Assembly: GCA_002633005.1 (NCBI GenBank)
Contig: NMRA01000054.1
Coordinates: forward strand, 1,075,564-1,139,563
DNA length: 64,000 nucleotides
DNA from: Phoronis australis
Lineage: Eukaryota; Phoronida; Phoronidae
Direction of reading: 5' to 3'
This document shows, piece by piece, positions 36,901 through 43,653 of the stretch; positions within the stretch are counted from its first letter, which is position 1; each line of letters starts with the position of its first letter. Position numbers and translations under genes: made by a program. The notes beneath the pieces are model-generated. The model worked only from the letters and a program-made list of their open reading frames with translations. It had not been told where the DNA came from and made no database searches.

Positions 36901-39900
36901 TCAGGGGATTAAAATACTGATTAAAGAGGTAATGACAAGTTCATTGAATTACGGTAAAAAATCTCCAGTTTGGAACAATCAAAAATTGATTATTTTGCTC
37001 GAAGTCAGAACTTGTATCAAATTTTGAAAATGGGCAATATTTGCTGTCTCAGATTCAAGAATTGTGAGAAAGACAAGTGTTTTGTGAAATTTTAAATCTA
37101 ATTTGAAAACTTGAGCTTGGATTACAACTCAGTGTGTTGATTAAGTAAATGATGTGGAAATACCAGATATGCTCAATATTTCCATGACCTACAGCGGAAT
37201 ATCATATAAAAATACCTTGCAAGTGGCTGATGTTTTAAATGCGTCCCAGTAGAAGCATCGATTTAGCAATATTTGTCTGCATTGACTCATTCCTTCAACG
37301 AGTATGACTGTTTATTACAGTAGCTCTGCTCTCTCTCTCTCTCTCTCTCTCTAGAAAGTGAAGGAGTCCAGCCTTGGCTCATTCCTGCAGCCGTTTGAGA
37401 ACAACCTGTGGATTCTGGTTATGTTCTCAGTGCATGTTGTCGCCCTTGTGCTGTACCTCCTTGACCGATTCAGTCCGTTTGGTCAGTTCAAACTGGCCAA
37501 GGCCAGTGATGCTGAGGAGGACGCGCTCAACCTGTCTACTGCTGTCTGGTTCTCTTGGGGGGTTCTACTTAACAGTGGAATCAGCGAAGGTGTGTCGGAG
37601 CTGGTGTTAATAGATGTTTGAGTTTTGGTAGCTGATATTCAATCAATCAATCAATTTATTTCTGTAATAAAGGTCAGAGGCCCACTGTATAAGAGAACAG
37701 CATGTAACATGCTTATGAGTGCAGCAAGCTATCGTGGAGATGAAGAGCATAAAGTACATATTCACATACTAGGTTAACTAATTTAGCATCATCACTTGTC
37801 GACATTAATTTATTGAACTTGAAAAAAGATAAGGAAATAATACACTTCAGTATCATTTTCTCTCACTTCAAGACATTTAGCACAGCTTAGAAGGAAATGG
37901 TATTACACTGTATTAAACTATTTATGAAAACCTCTTAATATACAACTTTGTTCTGTACAATGTGCAAATAGTGTACATCTGAAGACTGGAACAAGGCTGT
38001 GGTCACGTAACGTATGCCCATTTGTGTTTTTGTATGATGATCGTGATATTTAGTCGAACAAATATTGACTATTAATAACATTATGTTAATGTTTTATTTT
38101 GTCTAGGCACACCTCGCAGTTTCAGTGCCCGCGTGCTGGGCATGGTGTGGGCTGGGTTTGCCATGATAATCGTTGCCTCATACACAGCTAACCTGGCTGC
38201 ATTCCTCGTGTTAGACAGACCCACAGCACCTATATCTGGTCGCGATGATCCAAGGGTATGGTTTTTTGCTATTATGAAGACGTACTACATACAGTTATAA
38301 TGCTTATGAATGAATGAAATGAAACTAGTCAGATTCTGCTAATAAGCATTTCCATTGTACATTTGCTTGAAGTATATTCCACTTGCGGGCTGCCAAACCA
38401 GAAAGTGGGATGAAATCCTTGTACCTTAACCTTGCATAAGGTGTGTAGCTCTGCACGAGGAAAACGAGTGTGCGGTTTTACTAATCTCAGACAAATTCCT
38501 GATGTTAACCACGACACTAATTGAGGGGAATTGGGTCAAACAACCACCTGGCTTCCTATCTTGCAAGACCTCTAACTAGTTAAACCACAGGACCGCAGAG
38601 ATCGGAGTATGTGCCACCCTCAGAATGACGATAAATTTTCAAAATGGCGTCTGGTGGTAGCTATGGTACAGAGTTTGAACATGGAAAAGCATTTGTTTGA
38701 TCCGTCTTCGTGTGTCCAAAATTGGTGAGATTCCCCCCCATGTTTGCAGCTACGCAACCCCCAAGACACGTTCCGTTACGGCACAGTGCGAGCCAGTGCT
38801 GTGGAGCAGTACTTCAAAGAACAGGTAGAACTGTCAACGATGTCACGGACAATGGAGGTGAACAATGTGGCCAAGGCATCAGATGGCATCAACAAGGTGC
38901 TTAGAGGGTAAGAAGGGCAACGAGACAGCCTTCGCTTGGTACAAGGGTGTATAGATGAACTATTATAGCAAACATTGTATGTCACTTAAATGGCTCTCAT
39001 GCTTTAGCATCAAAAATTGTGAAATGGAAAGTTGAATATCTGAATGGAGAAGAACCTTTTTAGACAAGTGCGATTGTTAAACAGGTACTGGATTTTTCTT
39101 CAGTAGGATGCATCTTTAGATATGCCAAGCAAAAGTTGTTTATTTTTTGGGAAAAATATGCGTGGTTGAATCCTGAAACTTTGTGTAGTTTGATAGGACA
39201 TGGACTCCAAAAGCGTAACCAAAGCAAGTTTTAAACTAATGCCTACCTGTGGCAACACTCATACATCGGTGTATTGTGTATTGACTCCTGGTTTGATATG
39301 CATACAGGTTACAATATCGATATACCCGAGCCTTTCGTCAATACTAAATATGTACCCGAGTGTATATTTGGATTGGATTTTTAATCCCTAAACTGCTGTA
39401 TTATCAATAAATGCCCCATGCTCATCTGCAGAAAACATGATGCGTATGTCCCTGGATGCTCTTAACTCATCCTGAGACATCACTTCCAGATGGCCAGTTC
39501 ACGTCAACACAGTTGCCATATGTATATTATATGTGTGTGACTGCTCAATTAGTGAAGTTGTCAACAATGTTTGACGTTTGGTGTCACTTGCAAAATGTGT
39601 AAATTTCTTTCCCTTTGTTACAATTTTGAGTATTGATTTACCATCAGTAGTCACTTACGGGGGTTCCGCATTTTGAGAACCAGTTTGACCTCTGTTATTC
39701 AGTGGGGAAAACTGGTTCTCAAATGCTAGCTACCACTGAGGTACCATGCTATTACCTCCTCTTATTTGTTTTGCTAAAGTGAACTGAACGCCTTTCTATG
39801 GGACCAGTCACGCTTGGAGTTTGAAGCTCGACAACACTGTGATCTGAATGCTGTCGGTGAGACATTTGGCAAGTCAAGTTACGGTGTGGGAATGAGGAAG

Positions 39901-42900
39901 GGTAGTCCCTGGCTTCAGAAGGTGTCCTTGGCCATATTAGCAATGCATGAAGGTTTGTACATTCTTGCAGAACAGCGACTCTGTCCAGTGAGGATTACTT
40001 GGTATCTCAGACAAAGGAACGTGTAGTGGCTCCAGCTCTTTGGACATGGGGGGTAATTCGCAGCTTCAGCAACCGTGACTGTTTAGATCTGGGCTTTACA
40101 TTCAGATGTGTGTTCCATGGTCATTCAAGAACTAGAGCCCAGTTTAGTACACTTTCCCCAGCTCATTTTGGACCATTTGTCTGCCTGAAGCGTCCTAAGG
40201 CATGCGCACGTGGAATTCAGTGGGTCGTGACATGGCATTGTACAGTGCTGCTACATATGTTAGTTTGATCTTGAATTAGATCAGATGCAGATTTTGTTCT
40301 GTGGTATCGGAGAATTCAGAAAAAGAAAATATCTCTGGTGAATCATTAGCTATAGACCACAAAGTGTGGCGGAAAAGTCATCAAAGTTTGTTTTGTAAAA
40401 TGTGAACACTAAAATTACAATTGATCTGTAAAATTCCCGTGAGTTTTGGTGTTTCCTAGAAATAGTTGGCACTTCAGCCATTATTTGTTTATTAAGAACA
40501 CACCAAATATGAGCAAAACTAAGTACGCAAATCGAGTTTTGTTACTGGATTCCGCGTGGTCTAGGGAGATTTGTATGAAATTTTGACTGAGAGTCGATGT
40601 TCTGTTGGCCTTTACACTACACTGCCAACTTGTTCACAGAAATAGGCCCGTCCTGAGTAAGCACAGCTCCACTCTAATTCTAAGGTATTTACCCACAATA
40701 CACCATGTATGTCATGTGCTAATTAATTATCATAACAAGTAATTCATCATAATTGTAATGTAGGCAGACTTGCATAACTACAATTTGGGTTGTAATGGTG
40801 ACACCAAGGGATTTTCAAAAGGGGAAAATGTCGGTATTGGATGTGATCTTCAAAGTCAACTCGGGAGTGCATCACTTCTCAATTAGAAAGTCATTCATCC
40901 AATCTGGTGTTCAATTGAAGACGCACCTGTAGTGCTGCATGACTGTCTTCAACTGCCTCATTCTTAAGCATTCTTTTGTTCCTTGTGGTCCTCTTTGCAG
41001 ATGGCTTCATGGAGGGACTAGACAACAAGTGGATCATGAATTATACAAACGTGGAGTGTAAAGAGACCAAGAGTTCACCAGCTACACTCGGCCTCACCAA
41101 CATGGCTGGTAACACAATTTTGAGACTTTTCTATTCTAAAGGTTATGAAGTTGATAAAGTTGGCGAACCACCTGCTTGGTAAAGTTGTGAAACCACCCTG
41201 AAAGGAAACAATGGGGTAGTCCGCCTCCGAGGCACAGTCTGATCGCCTACACGTATTCATGTTTTTTACAATCTTGTTTCGTTTAACTTCAGTAGTTGTG
41301 TCTTCATCATTTTGAGAGTAAGTTGTGAATTACTTGCAGGTGTTTTTATGATGGTTGCTGGTGGTATTGTGGTTGGCGTCATTCTCATTTTCATTGAAAT
41401 TGCCTACAAACACTACAGGGGCATCAAAGCGAAAGAGCAGGACTTGGCTAGAATGGCTGCCAATAGGTGGCGCAGTAACATTGAGGTAATGGTGTTGAAA
41501 CGGATGCTGCTGCAACAAATGAGCCATTGGTTGATAGTTTTTTGCTGTGTGAAATGAGTTCTTGTTGTCTGTTGTCAGAATTGAAGAGTCACTTTTTATG
41601 GATCTTCAGCGTTGTTGTGAGCGATTGCTGGAGGGATGTTAAAAGCTAATTATGTCTGGTTACTGTAAATAGCTATAAATCTGCTCCGTATTTCGGTGCT
41701 TCTCAACTGAAACATTCACGGAAAACTGCTTCACTTGTGAAGGACTGTTTAGTAGGACTTACTGTATTCCTCCTTCATAGTTGATCAATTCTCACCAGCG
41801 GGAATCAATTTTTAAATGCAAAAGTTGCTCCCAAACACATAACTCATGACTACTGTTTGTTTATCCATAGTTTGTGAATGGATTCTTTTTTCTTTTCCTT
41901 TCATAAATACGTAGTTGGAGAAATTAAAAGAGTGACTATTCGAGTTATATGGAGAAAAAATAATCTCTTGCAGGGGTATAAATGCTAAATAAGGATTTTT
42001 TGTTCTTTTATTTAACAAACTGGCTTATTCTTTATGCCAATTTCAGCTGAGAAAGTTTGAAGGTGGTGCCTTTTAACTGTTTTACTTAGTTTTCTCTGCT
42101 TCTGTGGTTTGTTTTTTTATTTCATTTGAGTTATCTTCTTTTTCTGCAGAAACGCAAGCGACTACGCGACACTTGGGCTTTCTATCGTTCAGCTTTTGCC
42201 CATCCTCAGACAGGTTCTGTTTAGCCTTTTGTTGCATTTCTATCACTACTTCTCATTTATACATTCTTTGCCATGTTTAATTTTCAAACTCTGTGCTAAT
42301 CTTGTATTTTCTGTTTCTTTTTTTAATTTTGTATAATTTGAGATTCTGCTGTGACTGATAAGTCACTGAGAGGTTTGGATGGTTGTAATGGTGACTCAAG
42401 TGTGAAACTCAAGATGTTGCGATATAAACCTGGTCCCCTTTTGTTTCTTTTTTTCTTTTAATTTAAACACTGACCATATTAACCACTAGCAGAAGAGTGT
42501 TAAATAATGTGATTTCAAAATTTTACTTATTAGAATTTAACGTTAGTTGCTTTTACTTCTTATCACTGACTCTTGAAAATAATGGTACAATAGTTGAAAT
42601 TGAGAATAGAAAGTCATTTCTTGTTTCATGAGTGAAATTTGTCTCCCAGAACACATTGTGCTAAATTCAATTACAAAAGTAAGAGTTTGTCTAATTTTGG
42701 GGCAGGCACGTTATTTTGTGTCAGTTTGTAATATATCCACCTTGTTTGGTTAAATGTATTAAATTTATTTCATAAAGTGTCTTATTAGCTGTCAGGTCCA
42801 GTATCTTAAGAAGACATCAGGAGCCATTAAATGATATACAAATATGGGCTGACCGCAGGATGATATCAGGTCATATGAACCAAGGTAGGGTAATAACACA

Positions 42901-43653
42901 CTTCCGAGGTTCATGTGACCTGATACACCCGAGGAATCAGTCTGTATTTGTTTTATTATATGACCACTGCTTCTTCTTTCCTCTTATTTATGAAAAGTGA
43001 TATTCTTCACTAAGTCAATATCATGCTGTATCAGAAGAAGTTACACTGTGTTTCAGCCAGTCAGTAACCAGAAGTATTATTGGTGATGTAATAATTTCTA
43101 GTAATCTAGAGAGTTAATCACGTTATAGAACAAGTCGTCATTTCAACTTAAATGTTTCAGCAACAGCTTTGCTAAGCTTGGGTAGTGTGATAAAGCTTGG
43201 CAAAAATATCTTATTTGCAAAGATAAACAAAATGGAATTTCATTTATGTGGTTACCATGGAAATAATGTGTTTACTGATCCATGGCAGATGTCTTCACAC
43301 TTGATGACAGCAACTTCTGTTATCACGACATGCTGCTTGGAGTAAAATTTATTTCTAAATAAATATTATTCAGTTTGTATTATCCAAAAGGCTTTTTTTT
43401 ACTTCTGTTTGAATTTTTGTGCTGTTTTTTTTTGCAGAAGAGAAAAATTTTAAGGAGGACCATCTATCACCAGCCTATGGACCTGATGCTTGTTAAGGAT
43501 AATGACGGCGGTGTGCAATCATTGGACAACGTGAGCAGCGAAATGTCTTCCGAACTTGTTCATAATCACGTGGACAATAACTTTTGCACATACGCTGATC
43601 CTATTGAATACACGAGCCCATCGTACATGTTAATGAGAGAACAACGAGTGTGA
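6490..43653 (+). CDS. NMDA receptor subunit 1 (GluN1), whole gene
   Basis: Join: 6490-6906, 8167-8343, 24294-24394, 25551-25663, 26102-26306, 30027-30180, 31524-31619, 32849-33011, 36018-36139, 36761-36928, 37355-37589, 38107-38255, 38750-38907, 39780-39952, 41001-41108, 41340-41485, then tail exon 43438-43653: 966 aa (rat GluN1-1a is 938). All introns are GT-AG and every phase fits. GluN1 is the obligatory glycine-binding subunit of the glutamate-gated, Mg-blocked, Ca-permeable NMDA channel in the postsynaptic membrane. Layout: signal peptide about 7-30, amino-terminal domain to about 400, S1 about 420-572, M1 589-608, M2 634-650, M3 659-685, S2 about 690-835, M4 847-868, cytoplasmic tail. 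Conserved: Cys87/Cys316 (ATD disulfide), Pro544, Thr546, Arg551, Asp761 (ligand), Asn645 (pore), SYTANLAAF (675-683), Cys773/Cys830. Close identity in M1-M4 makes GluN1 rather than GluN2 or GluN3 the only reasonable reading. Confidence 0.95.
6907..8166 (+). other. GRIN1 intron 1
   Basis: A 1260-bp GT-AG intron. I see no gene or clear repeat in it. Confidence 0.8.
8167..8343 (+). CDS. GRIN1 exon 2: amino-terminal domain
   Basis: Preceded by tttcag and followed by gtatgt; 59 codons, phase 0 to phase 0. The start [20 protein letters not shown] aligns without gaps to [20 protein letters not shown] of mammalian GluN1. The domain is a clamshell that mediates assembly and allosteric modulation. A 16-kb intron follows. 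Confidence 0.93.
8436..8550. repeat. Minisatellite, about 17-bp unit
   Basis: About seven imperfect copies of a unit like GTAGACTTTGGGTATAG, starting about 90 bases after exon 2. Confidence 0.85.
8759..9020. repeat. Fold-back insertion inside a family A copy
   Basis: Arms at about 8773-8823 and 8880-8937 are near-perfect inverse copies (both contain caagaatggatcaa or its complement) around a 55-base spacer. The block 8773-9006 is flanked by identical 14-bp direct repeats TTAGAAATTTAGAA (8759-8772, 9007-9020). Sequences outside, 8640-8758 and 9021-9062, resemble consecutive parts of the family A copy at 4585-4815, so the block looks inserted. Confidence 0.65.
9507..9680. repeat. Family A inverted-repeat element
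   Basis: Left end gtaaaatcttcaa, right end ttcaaaattggagaggttta. Internally it shares gttaggagccttgaaaaatg with the copies at 24939 and 44524. Confidence 0.55.
9745..10072. mobile_element. MITE with 90-bp terminal inverted repeats
   Basis: Arms 9745-9834 and 9983-10072 are inverse complements with few mismatches, starting GATCAAGTTTGAG and including ttagcgacgttgcgtc. The 148-bp centre has no coding capacity. A shared word cacattatggcct lies at 9694 and again just outside the right end at 10073. It is a non-autonomous DNA transposon of unknown superfamily. Confidence 0.8.
14009..14284. repeat. 32-bp minisatellite, first block
   Basis: A leader (tacatgaaataactaaat...) is followed by about six copies of a 32-bp unit, gatgtcgtatggtgaatatg plus 12 more bases. 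One copy has a 4-bp insertion. The block ends at an N (14285) and is repeated almost exactly after it, so an assembly artefact is likely. Confidence 0.85.
14286..14746. repeat. 32-bp minisatellite, second block
   Basis: Repeats the leader and the first units of the preceding block, including the copy with the 4-bp insertion, then continues to about 12 units. Because 32 is not a multiple of 3, all minus-strand frames are open and show [13 protein letters not shown] periodic peptides; these are not genes. Confidence 0.9.
16533..16890. mobile_element. 358-bp fold-back element built of GAGTCCGT words
   Basis: The left end caaggtacctaaactacacgg mirrors the right end at 16870-16890. Arms of about 135 bases pair over their length. 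Within the arms the word GAGTCCGT (or its complement) recurs irregularly (16702, 16754, 16797, 16858 on +), so the arm is itself a degenerate tandem array. No coding capacity; the type is unknown. Confidence 0.8.
18082..18244. mobile_element. Family A inverted-repeat element, type copy
   Basis: Terminal inverted repeats of about 24 bp: left GGTAAAATCTCGCAATTTA, right complement GGTAAAATCTTGCCAATTTT. Total 163 bp, non-coding. Related copies occur elsewhere in this window, so it is a MITE-like family. Confidence 0.75.
18513..18825. mobile_element. MITE with about 45-bp inverted ends
   Basis: Left arm (gtcactcatgttgacaaggt...) and right arm (...accttgtcaatatgagtgac) are inverse complements, both adjoining runs of C/G (gcccccc, ccccctggggt). 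The centre is about 200 bp, GC-richer than its surroundings, and non-coding. Confidence 0.7.
20440..21700. repeat. Degenerate tandem array, about 150-bp period
   Basis: At least eight diverged units, each with a CCCCTAGTGGCAGTTTTA-like block at about 20606, 20754, 20914, 21057, 21202, 21361, 21503 and 21636 (spacing 133-160) and, between them, gtgaaatttggcaaacaagtt-like and gaggagac-like blocks. No gene is evident; the open frames are byproducts. Confidence 0.75.
23351..23734. mobile_element. MITE with about 58-bp inverted ends
   Basis: The left end (gtgaacttggaatc ... atatgcgtgaacttggaat) mirrors the right end (attccaagttcacgcatacg ... tttcaagttcatgc). Each end itself holds two copies of the word gtgaactt(g)gaa. 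Non-coding centre. Confidence 0.65.
23879..24252. mobile_element. Inverted-repeat element rich in AATAGAAGCC words
   Basis: Ends at 23881-23901 and 24231-24251 match inversely at about 18 of 21 positions. The left half carries many near-copies of ctaatagaagcc. The right end is about 40 bases before the exon 3 acceptor. Confidence 0.65.
24294..24394 (+). CDS. GRIN1 exon 3: amino-terminal domain
   Basis: Acceptor ctcttcag at 24286-24293, donor gtgggt at 24395. Starts phase 0 and leaves two bases (AC) that complete a Thr codon with exon 4. Encodes [20 protein letters not shown] and on to the IILLYAT strand, equivalent to VIILSAS of GluN1. An inverted-repeat insertion ends only about 40 bases before this exon. 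Confidence 0.88.
24395..25550 (+). other. GRIN1 intron 3
   Basis: Contains a family A element at 24939-25148; otherwise nothing I can support. Confidence 0.75.
24939..25148. mobile_element. Family A inverted-repeat element
   Basis: Left end gttagaatctcaccaatttg, right end ttggtgagattttac. Internal block gttagaagccattaaaaatg as in other copies. Confidence 0.65.
25551..25663 (+). CDS. GRIN1 exon 4: amino-terminal domain
   Basis: Acceptor gttttcag, donor gtgccc (a weaker donor). The first base completes the split codon, then [20 protein letters not shown] and YGWLVTER follow, matching [29 protein letters not shown] of GluN1. Ends in phase 1. Confidence 0.9.
25664..26101 (+). other. GRIN1 intron 4
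   Basis: A 438-bp AT-rich intron; nothing recognisable. Confidence 0.8.
26102..26306 (+). CDS. GRIN1 exon 5: amino-terminal domain
   Basis: Acceptor acaccag, donor gtaagg. Starts by completing Gly270 and continues [20 protein letters not shown], equivalent to [20 protein letters not shown]. Cys316 matches GluN1 Cys308, the partner of Cys79, and both sit at the same +8 offset here. Ends in phase 2 (GA), joined to A in exon 6 to make Glu. A 444-bp transposon begins 22 bases after the exon. Confidence 0.92.
26329..26772. mobile_element. hAT-like non-autonomous element, copy 1
   Basis: 444 bp bounded by 12-bp inverted repeats CAGGGCTTGGAA/TTCCAAGCCCTG and flanked by a 6-bp target duplication gtgcta (26323-26328, 26773-26778). 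CAGGG termini and short duplications fit the hAT superfamily. Internally it is rich in ttccgcg words. It carries a decayed open stretch ([16 protein letters not shown]) shared with copy 2, perhaps a remnant of the parent transposase. It starts 22 bases after exon 5. Confidence 0.88.
27647..29601. mobile_element. TTAA-flanked 1.95-kb DNA element
   Basis: Ends GGTAGGTGTATACAC and GTGTATCCACCTACC are inverse complements at 14 of 15 bases, each flanked by TTAA (27643-27646, 29602-29605). TTAA duplications are typical of piggyBac, but the end sequence is not one I can assign. No transposase is seen. A 12-bp internal inverted pair gggcggagctta/taagctccgccc lies at about 28383 and 29391. Confidence 0.7.
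28374..28603 (+). mobile_element. Possible LTR end plus primer-binding site
   Basis: A block from TGTCACGTGGGCGGAG to CATAACA (28374-28588, TG...CA ends) is followed by TTGGCGACGAGG (28592-28603), similar to primer-binding sites after the 5' LTR of Ty3/Gypsy elements, and an ATG at 28626. I see no second LTR or pol. A weak call. Confidence 0.3.
29667..29901. mobile_element. Family A inverted-repeat element
   Basis: Left gttaaatttcaccatttttg, right gaatttgtgagattttacc. Internal tgtctacctattgtgtcc block shared inversely with other copies. Lies in intron 5, 125 bases before exon 6. Confidence 0.65.
30027..30180 (+). CDS. GRIN1 exon 6: amino-terminal domain
   Basis: Acceptor gtttcctag, donor gtaacc. 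Encodes [20 protein letters not shown] and on to the AEYQIIN strand (GluN1: ANYSIMN). Ends phase 0 after NVL. It covers the second-lobe end of the ATD. Confidence 0.88.
30181..31523 (+). other. GRIN1 intron 6
   Basis: A family A-like block occupies about 31150-31480, ending 43 bases before exon 7; its internal sequence matches the start of intron 10. Otherwise no feature. Confidence 0.7.
31150..31480. repeat. Family A-like element, divergent
   Basis: The right end (caaactggagaatttttacc) mirrors the sequence at 36953 (ggtaaaaaatctccagtttg), and the left part shares ttttgctc..gtcagagct and attcaagaattg blocks with 36990-37065. Confidence 0.5.
31524..31619 (+). CDS. GRIN1 exon 7: ATD to ligand-domain linker
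   Basis: Acceptor gatctcag, donor gtatgt; 32 codons, phase 0 at both ends. Contains AVIWPGG, the hallmark KIIWPGG of GluN1 at the ATD/S1 boundary, and ends in a linker AELR. The exon lies just upstream of a second copy of the transposon found after exon 5. Confidence 0.9.
31620..32848 (+). other. GRIN1 intron 7
   Basis: Contains hAT-like copy 2 and, right after it, a short TG-rich run with one N at 32220. Nothing else is supported. Confidence 0.75.
31706..32204. mobile_element. hAT-like non-autonomous element, copy 2
   Basis: 499 bp with the same CAGGGCTTGGAA ends as copy 1 and a different 6-bp duplication acatac (31700-31705, 32205-32210), which confirms an independent insertion. It carries a longer open stretch starting ATGGCGTCTCG ([19 protein letters not shown]) and an extra block of about 50 bp absent from copy 1. 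Confidence 0.88.
32849..33011 (+). CDS. GRIN1 exon 8: start of ligand domain S1, cysteine loop
   Basis: Acceptor gcgtccag, donor gtgaga. Starts [11 protein letters not shown] (GluN1 IVTIHQEPFVY). The following loop has four cysteines (443, 450, 459, 468) where mammalian GluN1 has two (420, 436). These pair in the family with the CC of exon 9. Ends phase 1 after PNG. Confidence 0.9.
33012..36017 (+). other. GRIN1 intron 8
   Basis: A 3-kb intron. At 33077-33190 there is a block starting ccagtgactcatctaggatt and ending in a purine-rich aggtggggggattcctcccacc run, reminiscent of the CAGTGGCGGATCTAGG repeats at 47.5 and 56 kb. Open frames at 34117-34631 match nothing I know. The rest is unannotated. 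Confidence 0.65.
36018..36139 (+). CDS. GRIN1 exon 9: ligand domain S1
   Basis: Acceptor tttttgtag, donor gtaagt. Encodes [17 protein letters not shown], equivalent to TVPQCCYGFCIDLLIKL, with the paired cysteines 481/482. At the glycine-site aromatic Phe484 of GluN1 this protein has Tyr511 (DQYGS for GKFGT). Ends phase 0. Confidence 0.92.
36140..36760 (+). other. GRIN1 intron 9
   Basis: 621 bp; nothing recognisable. Confidence 0.8.
36761..36928 (+). CDS. GRIN1 exon 10: ligand domain S1, glycine contacts
   Basis: Acceptor ccattgtag, donor gtaatg; 56 codons, phase 0. Contains [19 protein letters not shown] and FTKPFKYQG. Pro544, Thr546 and Arg551 correspond to Pro516, Thr518 and Arg523, the residues that bind the glycine amino and carboxyl groups. 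Confidence 0.95.
36929..37354 (+). other. GRIN1 intron 10
   Basis: 426 bp; begins with a partial family A-like block (36950-37085) and ends in the CT repeat that forms the exon 11 polypyrimidine tract. Confidence 0.7.
37355..37589 (+). CDS. GRIN1 exon 11: M1 and pore loop M2
   Basis: A CT-repeat polypyrimidine tract (about 37322-37351) ends in ctag at 37351-37354; the donor is gtgtgt. M1 is within [19 protein letters not shown], followed by DRFSPFG, an acidic EED and the pore loop [15 protein letters not shown]. Asn645 corresponds to Asn598 of GluN1, the Mg/Ca selectivity residue. Phase 1 at the end. Confidence 0.96.
37590..38106 (+). other. GRIN1 intron 11
   Basis: Contains (ATCA)n at about 37638-37655 followed by tttatttctgtaataaaggtc, which could be the tail of an interspersed element. 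No gene. Confidence 0.6.
38107..38255 (+). CDS. GRIN1 exon 12: M3 gate
   Basis: Acceptor ttgtctag, donor gtatgg. Encodes [20 protein letters not shown] and the channel-gate motif [15 protein letters not shown]. The external motif DRPEER of GluN1 reads DRPTAP here. Ends phase 0 at DDPR (GluN1 NDPR). Confidence 0.96.
38256..38749 (+). other. GRIN1 intron 12
   Basis: 494 bp. A short match to the right end of the family A repeat (tccaaaattggtgagatt) lies just before the acceptor; otherwise nothing. Confidence 0.65.
38750..38907 (+). CDS. GRIN1 exon 13: ligand domain S2
   Basis: Acceptor gtttgcag, donor gtaaga. Encodes [20 protein letters not shown], which aligns without gaps to [20 protein letters not shown]. 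The position of glycine-contact Ser688 is Ala717 (codon GCT); Val718 matches Val689. QVELSTM is conserved. Ends phase 2. Confidence 0.94.
38908..39779 (+). other. GRIN1 intron 13
   Basis: 872 bp; no feature seen. Confidence 0.75.
39780..39952 (+). CDS. GRIN1 exon 14: ligand domain S2
   Basis: Acceptor tgctaaag, donor gtttgt. Encodes [14 protein letters not shown] with Trp760 and Asp761 (GluN1 Trp731/Asp732, the glycine amino contact), then Cys773 (Cys744) and [11 protein letters not shown]. Ends phase 1 in the MHE helix (GluN1 SHE). Confidence 0.95.
39953..41000 (+). other. GRIN1 intron 14
   Basis: 1048 bp; no feature seen. Confidence 0.75.
41001..41108 (+). CDS. GRIN1 exon 15: end of S2, linker to M4
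   Basis: Acceptor ctttgcag, donor gtaaca. Encodes [11 protein letters not shown], Cys830 (GluN1 Cys798) and [12 protein letters not shown], equivalent to NAPATLTFENMA. Phase 1 at the end. Confidence 0.95.
41340..41485 (+). CDS. GRIN1 exon 16: M4 and proximal tail (C0)
   Basis: Acceptor acttgcag, donor gtaatg. Encodes M4 ([20 protein letters not shown]) and IAYKHYRG, then a basic amphipathic stretch ending NRWRSNIE, equivalent to the C0 calmodulin/actinin-binding segment ending VWRKNLQ in mammals. Ends phase 0, so any phase-0 exon can follow. Confidence 0.95.
42150..42224 (+). CDS. GRIN1 candidate alternative tail exon a (short)
   Basis: A strong acceptor (tttttctgcag) precedes a phase-0 frame, [18 protein letters not shown] and on to PQTGSV, then TAG at 42222. 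This gives a 24-residue tail and a 919-aa protein. The only donor-like site (gttctg at 42214) is weak. It starts with KRK like the downstream exon b, suggesting duplication or mutually exclusive use. The C-terminus is not a class I PDZ ligand. If the weak donor were used, exon b would be read in another frame and stop after 18 codons. Splicing needs transcript data. Confidence 0.6.
   Translation, partial: KRKRLRDTWAFYRSAFAHPQTGSV
42837..42952. repeat. Hairpin repeat, about 116 bp
   Basis: Arms containing caggtcatatgaacc and ggttcatgtgacctg pair inversely, and the outer parts caaatatgggctga and tcagtctgtatttg also pair. Small fold-back MITE. Confidence 0.6.
43438..43653 (+). CDS. GRIN1 candidate tail exon b (71 residues)
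   Basis: The acceptor is a T-rich tract ending ttttttgcag at 43437. The phase-0 frame reads [17 protein letters not shown] and runs to MREQRV with TGA at 43651-43653. It is hydrophilic, starts with a basic cluster and ends rich in Ser, Tyr and Asp. Joined to exon 16 it gives 966 aa. A poly(A) signal AATAAA with a downstream GT-rich run lies at 44354. It has no residue-level match I recognise to the mammalian C1 or C2 cassettes. Confidence 0.75.
   Translation, partial: KRKILRRTIYHQPMDLMLVKDNDGGVQSLDNVSSEMSSELVHNHVDNNFCTYADPIEYTSPSYMLMREQRV

Larger units (their letters stand above)
41486..43437 (+). other. Introns around tail exon a
   Basis: The intron between exon 16 and tail exon b, with tail exon a inside it. 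It holds a hairpin-forming repeat at 42837-42952; the rest is AT-rich and unremarkable. Confidence 0.7.

Noticed and set aside
42219..42224. PDZ-binding C-terminus for tail exon a (TGSV)
   Set aside because: A class I ligand needs Ser/Thr at position -2; here it is Gly.
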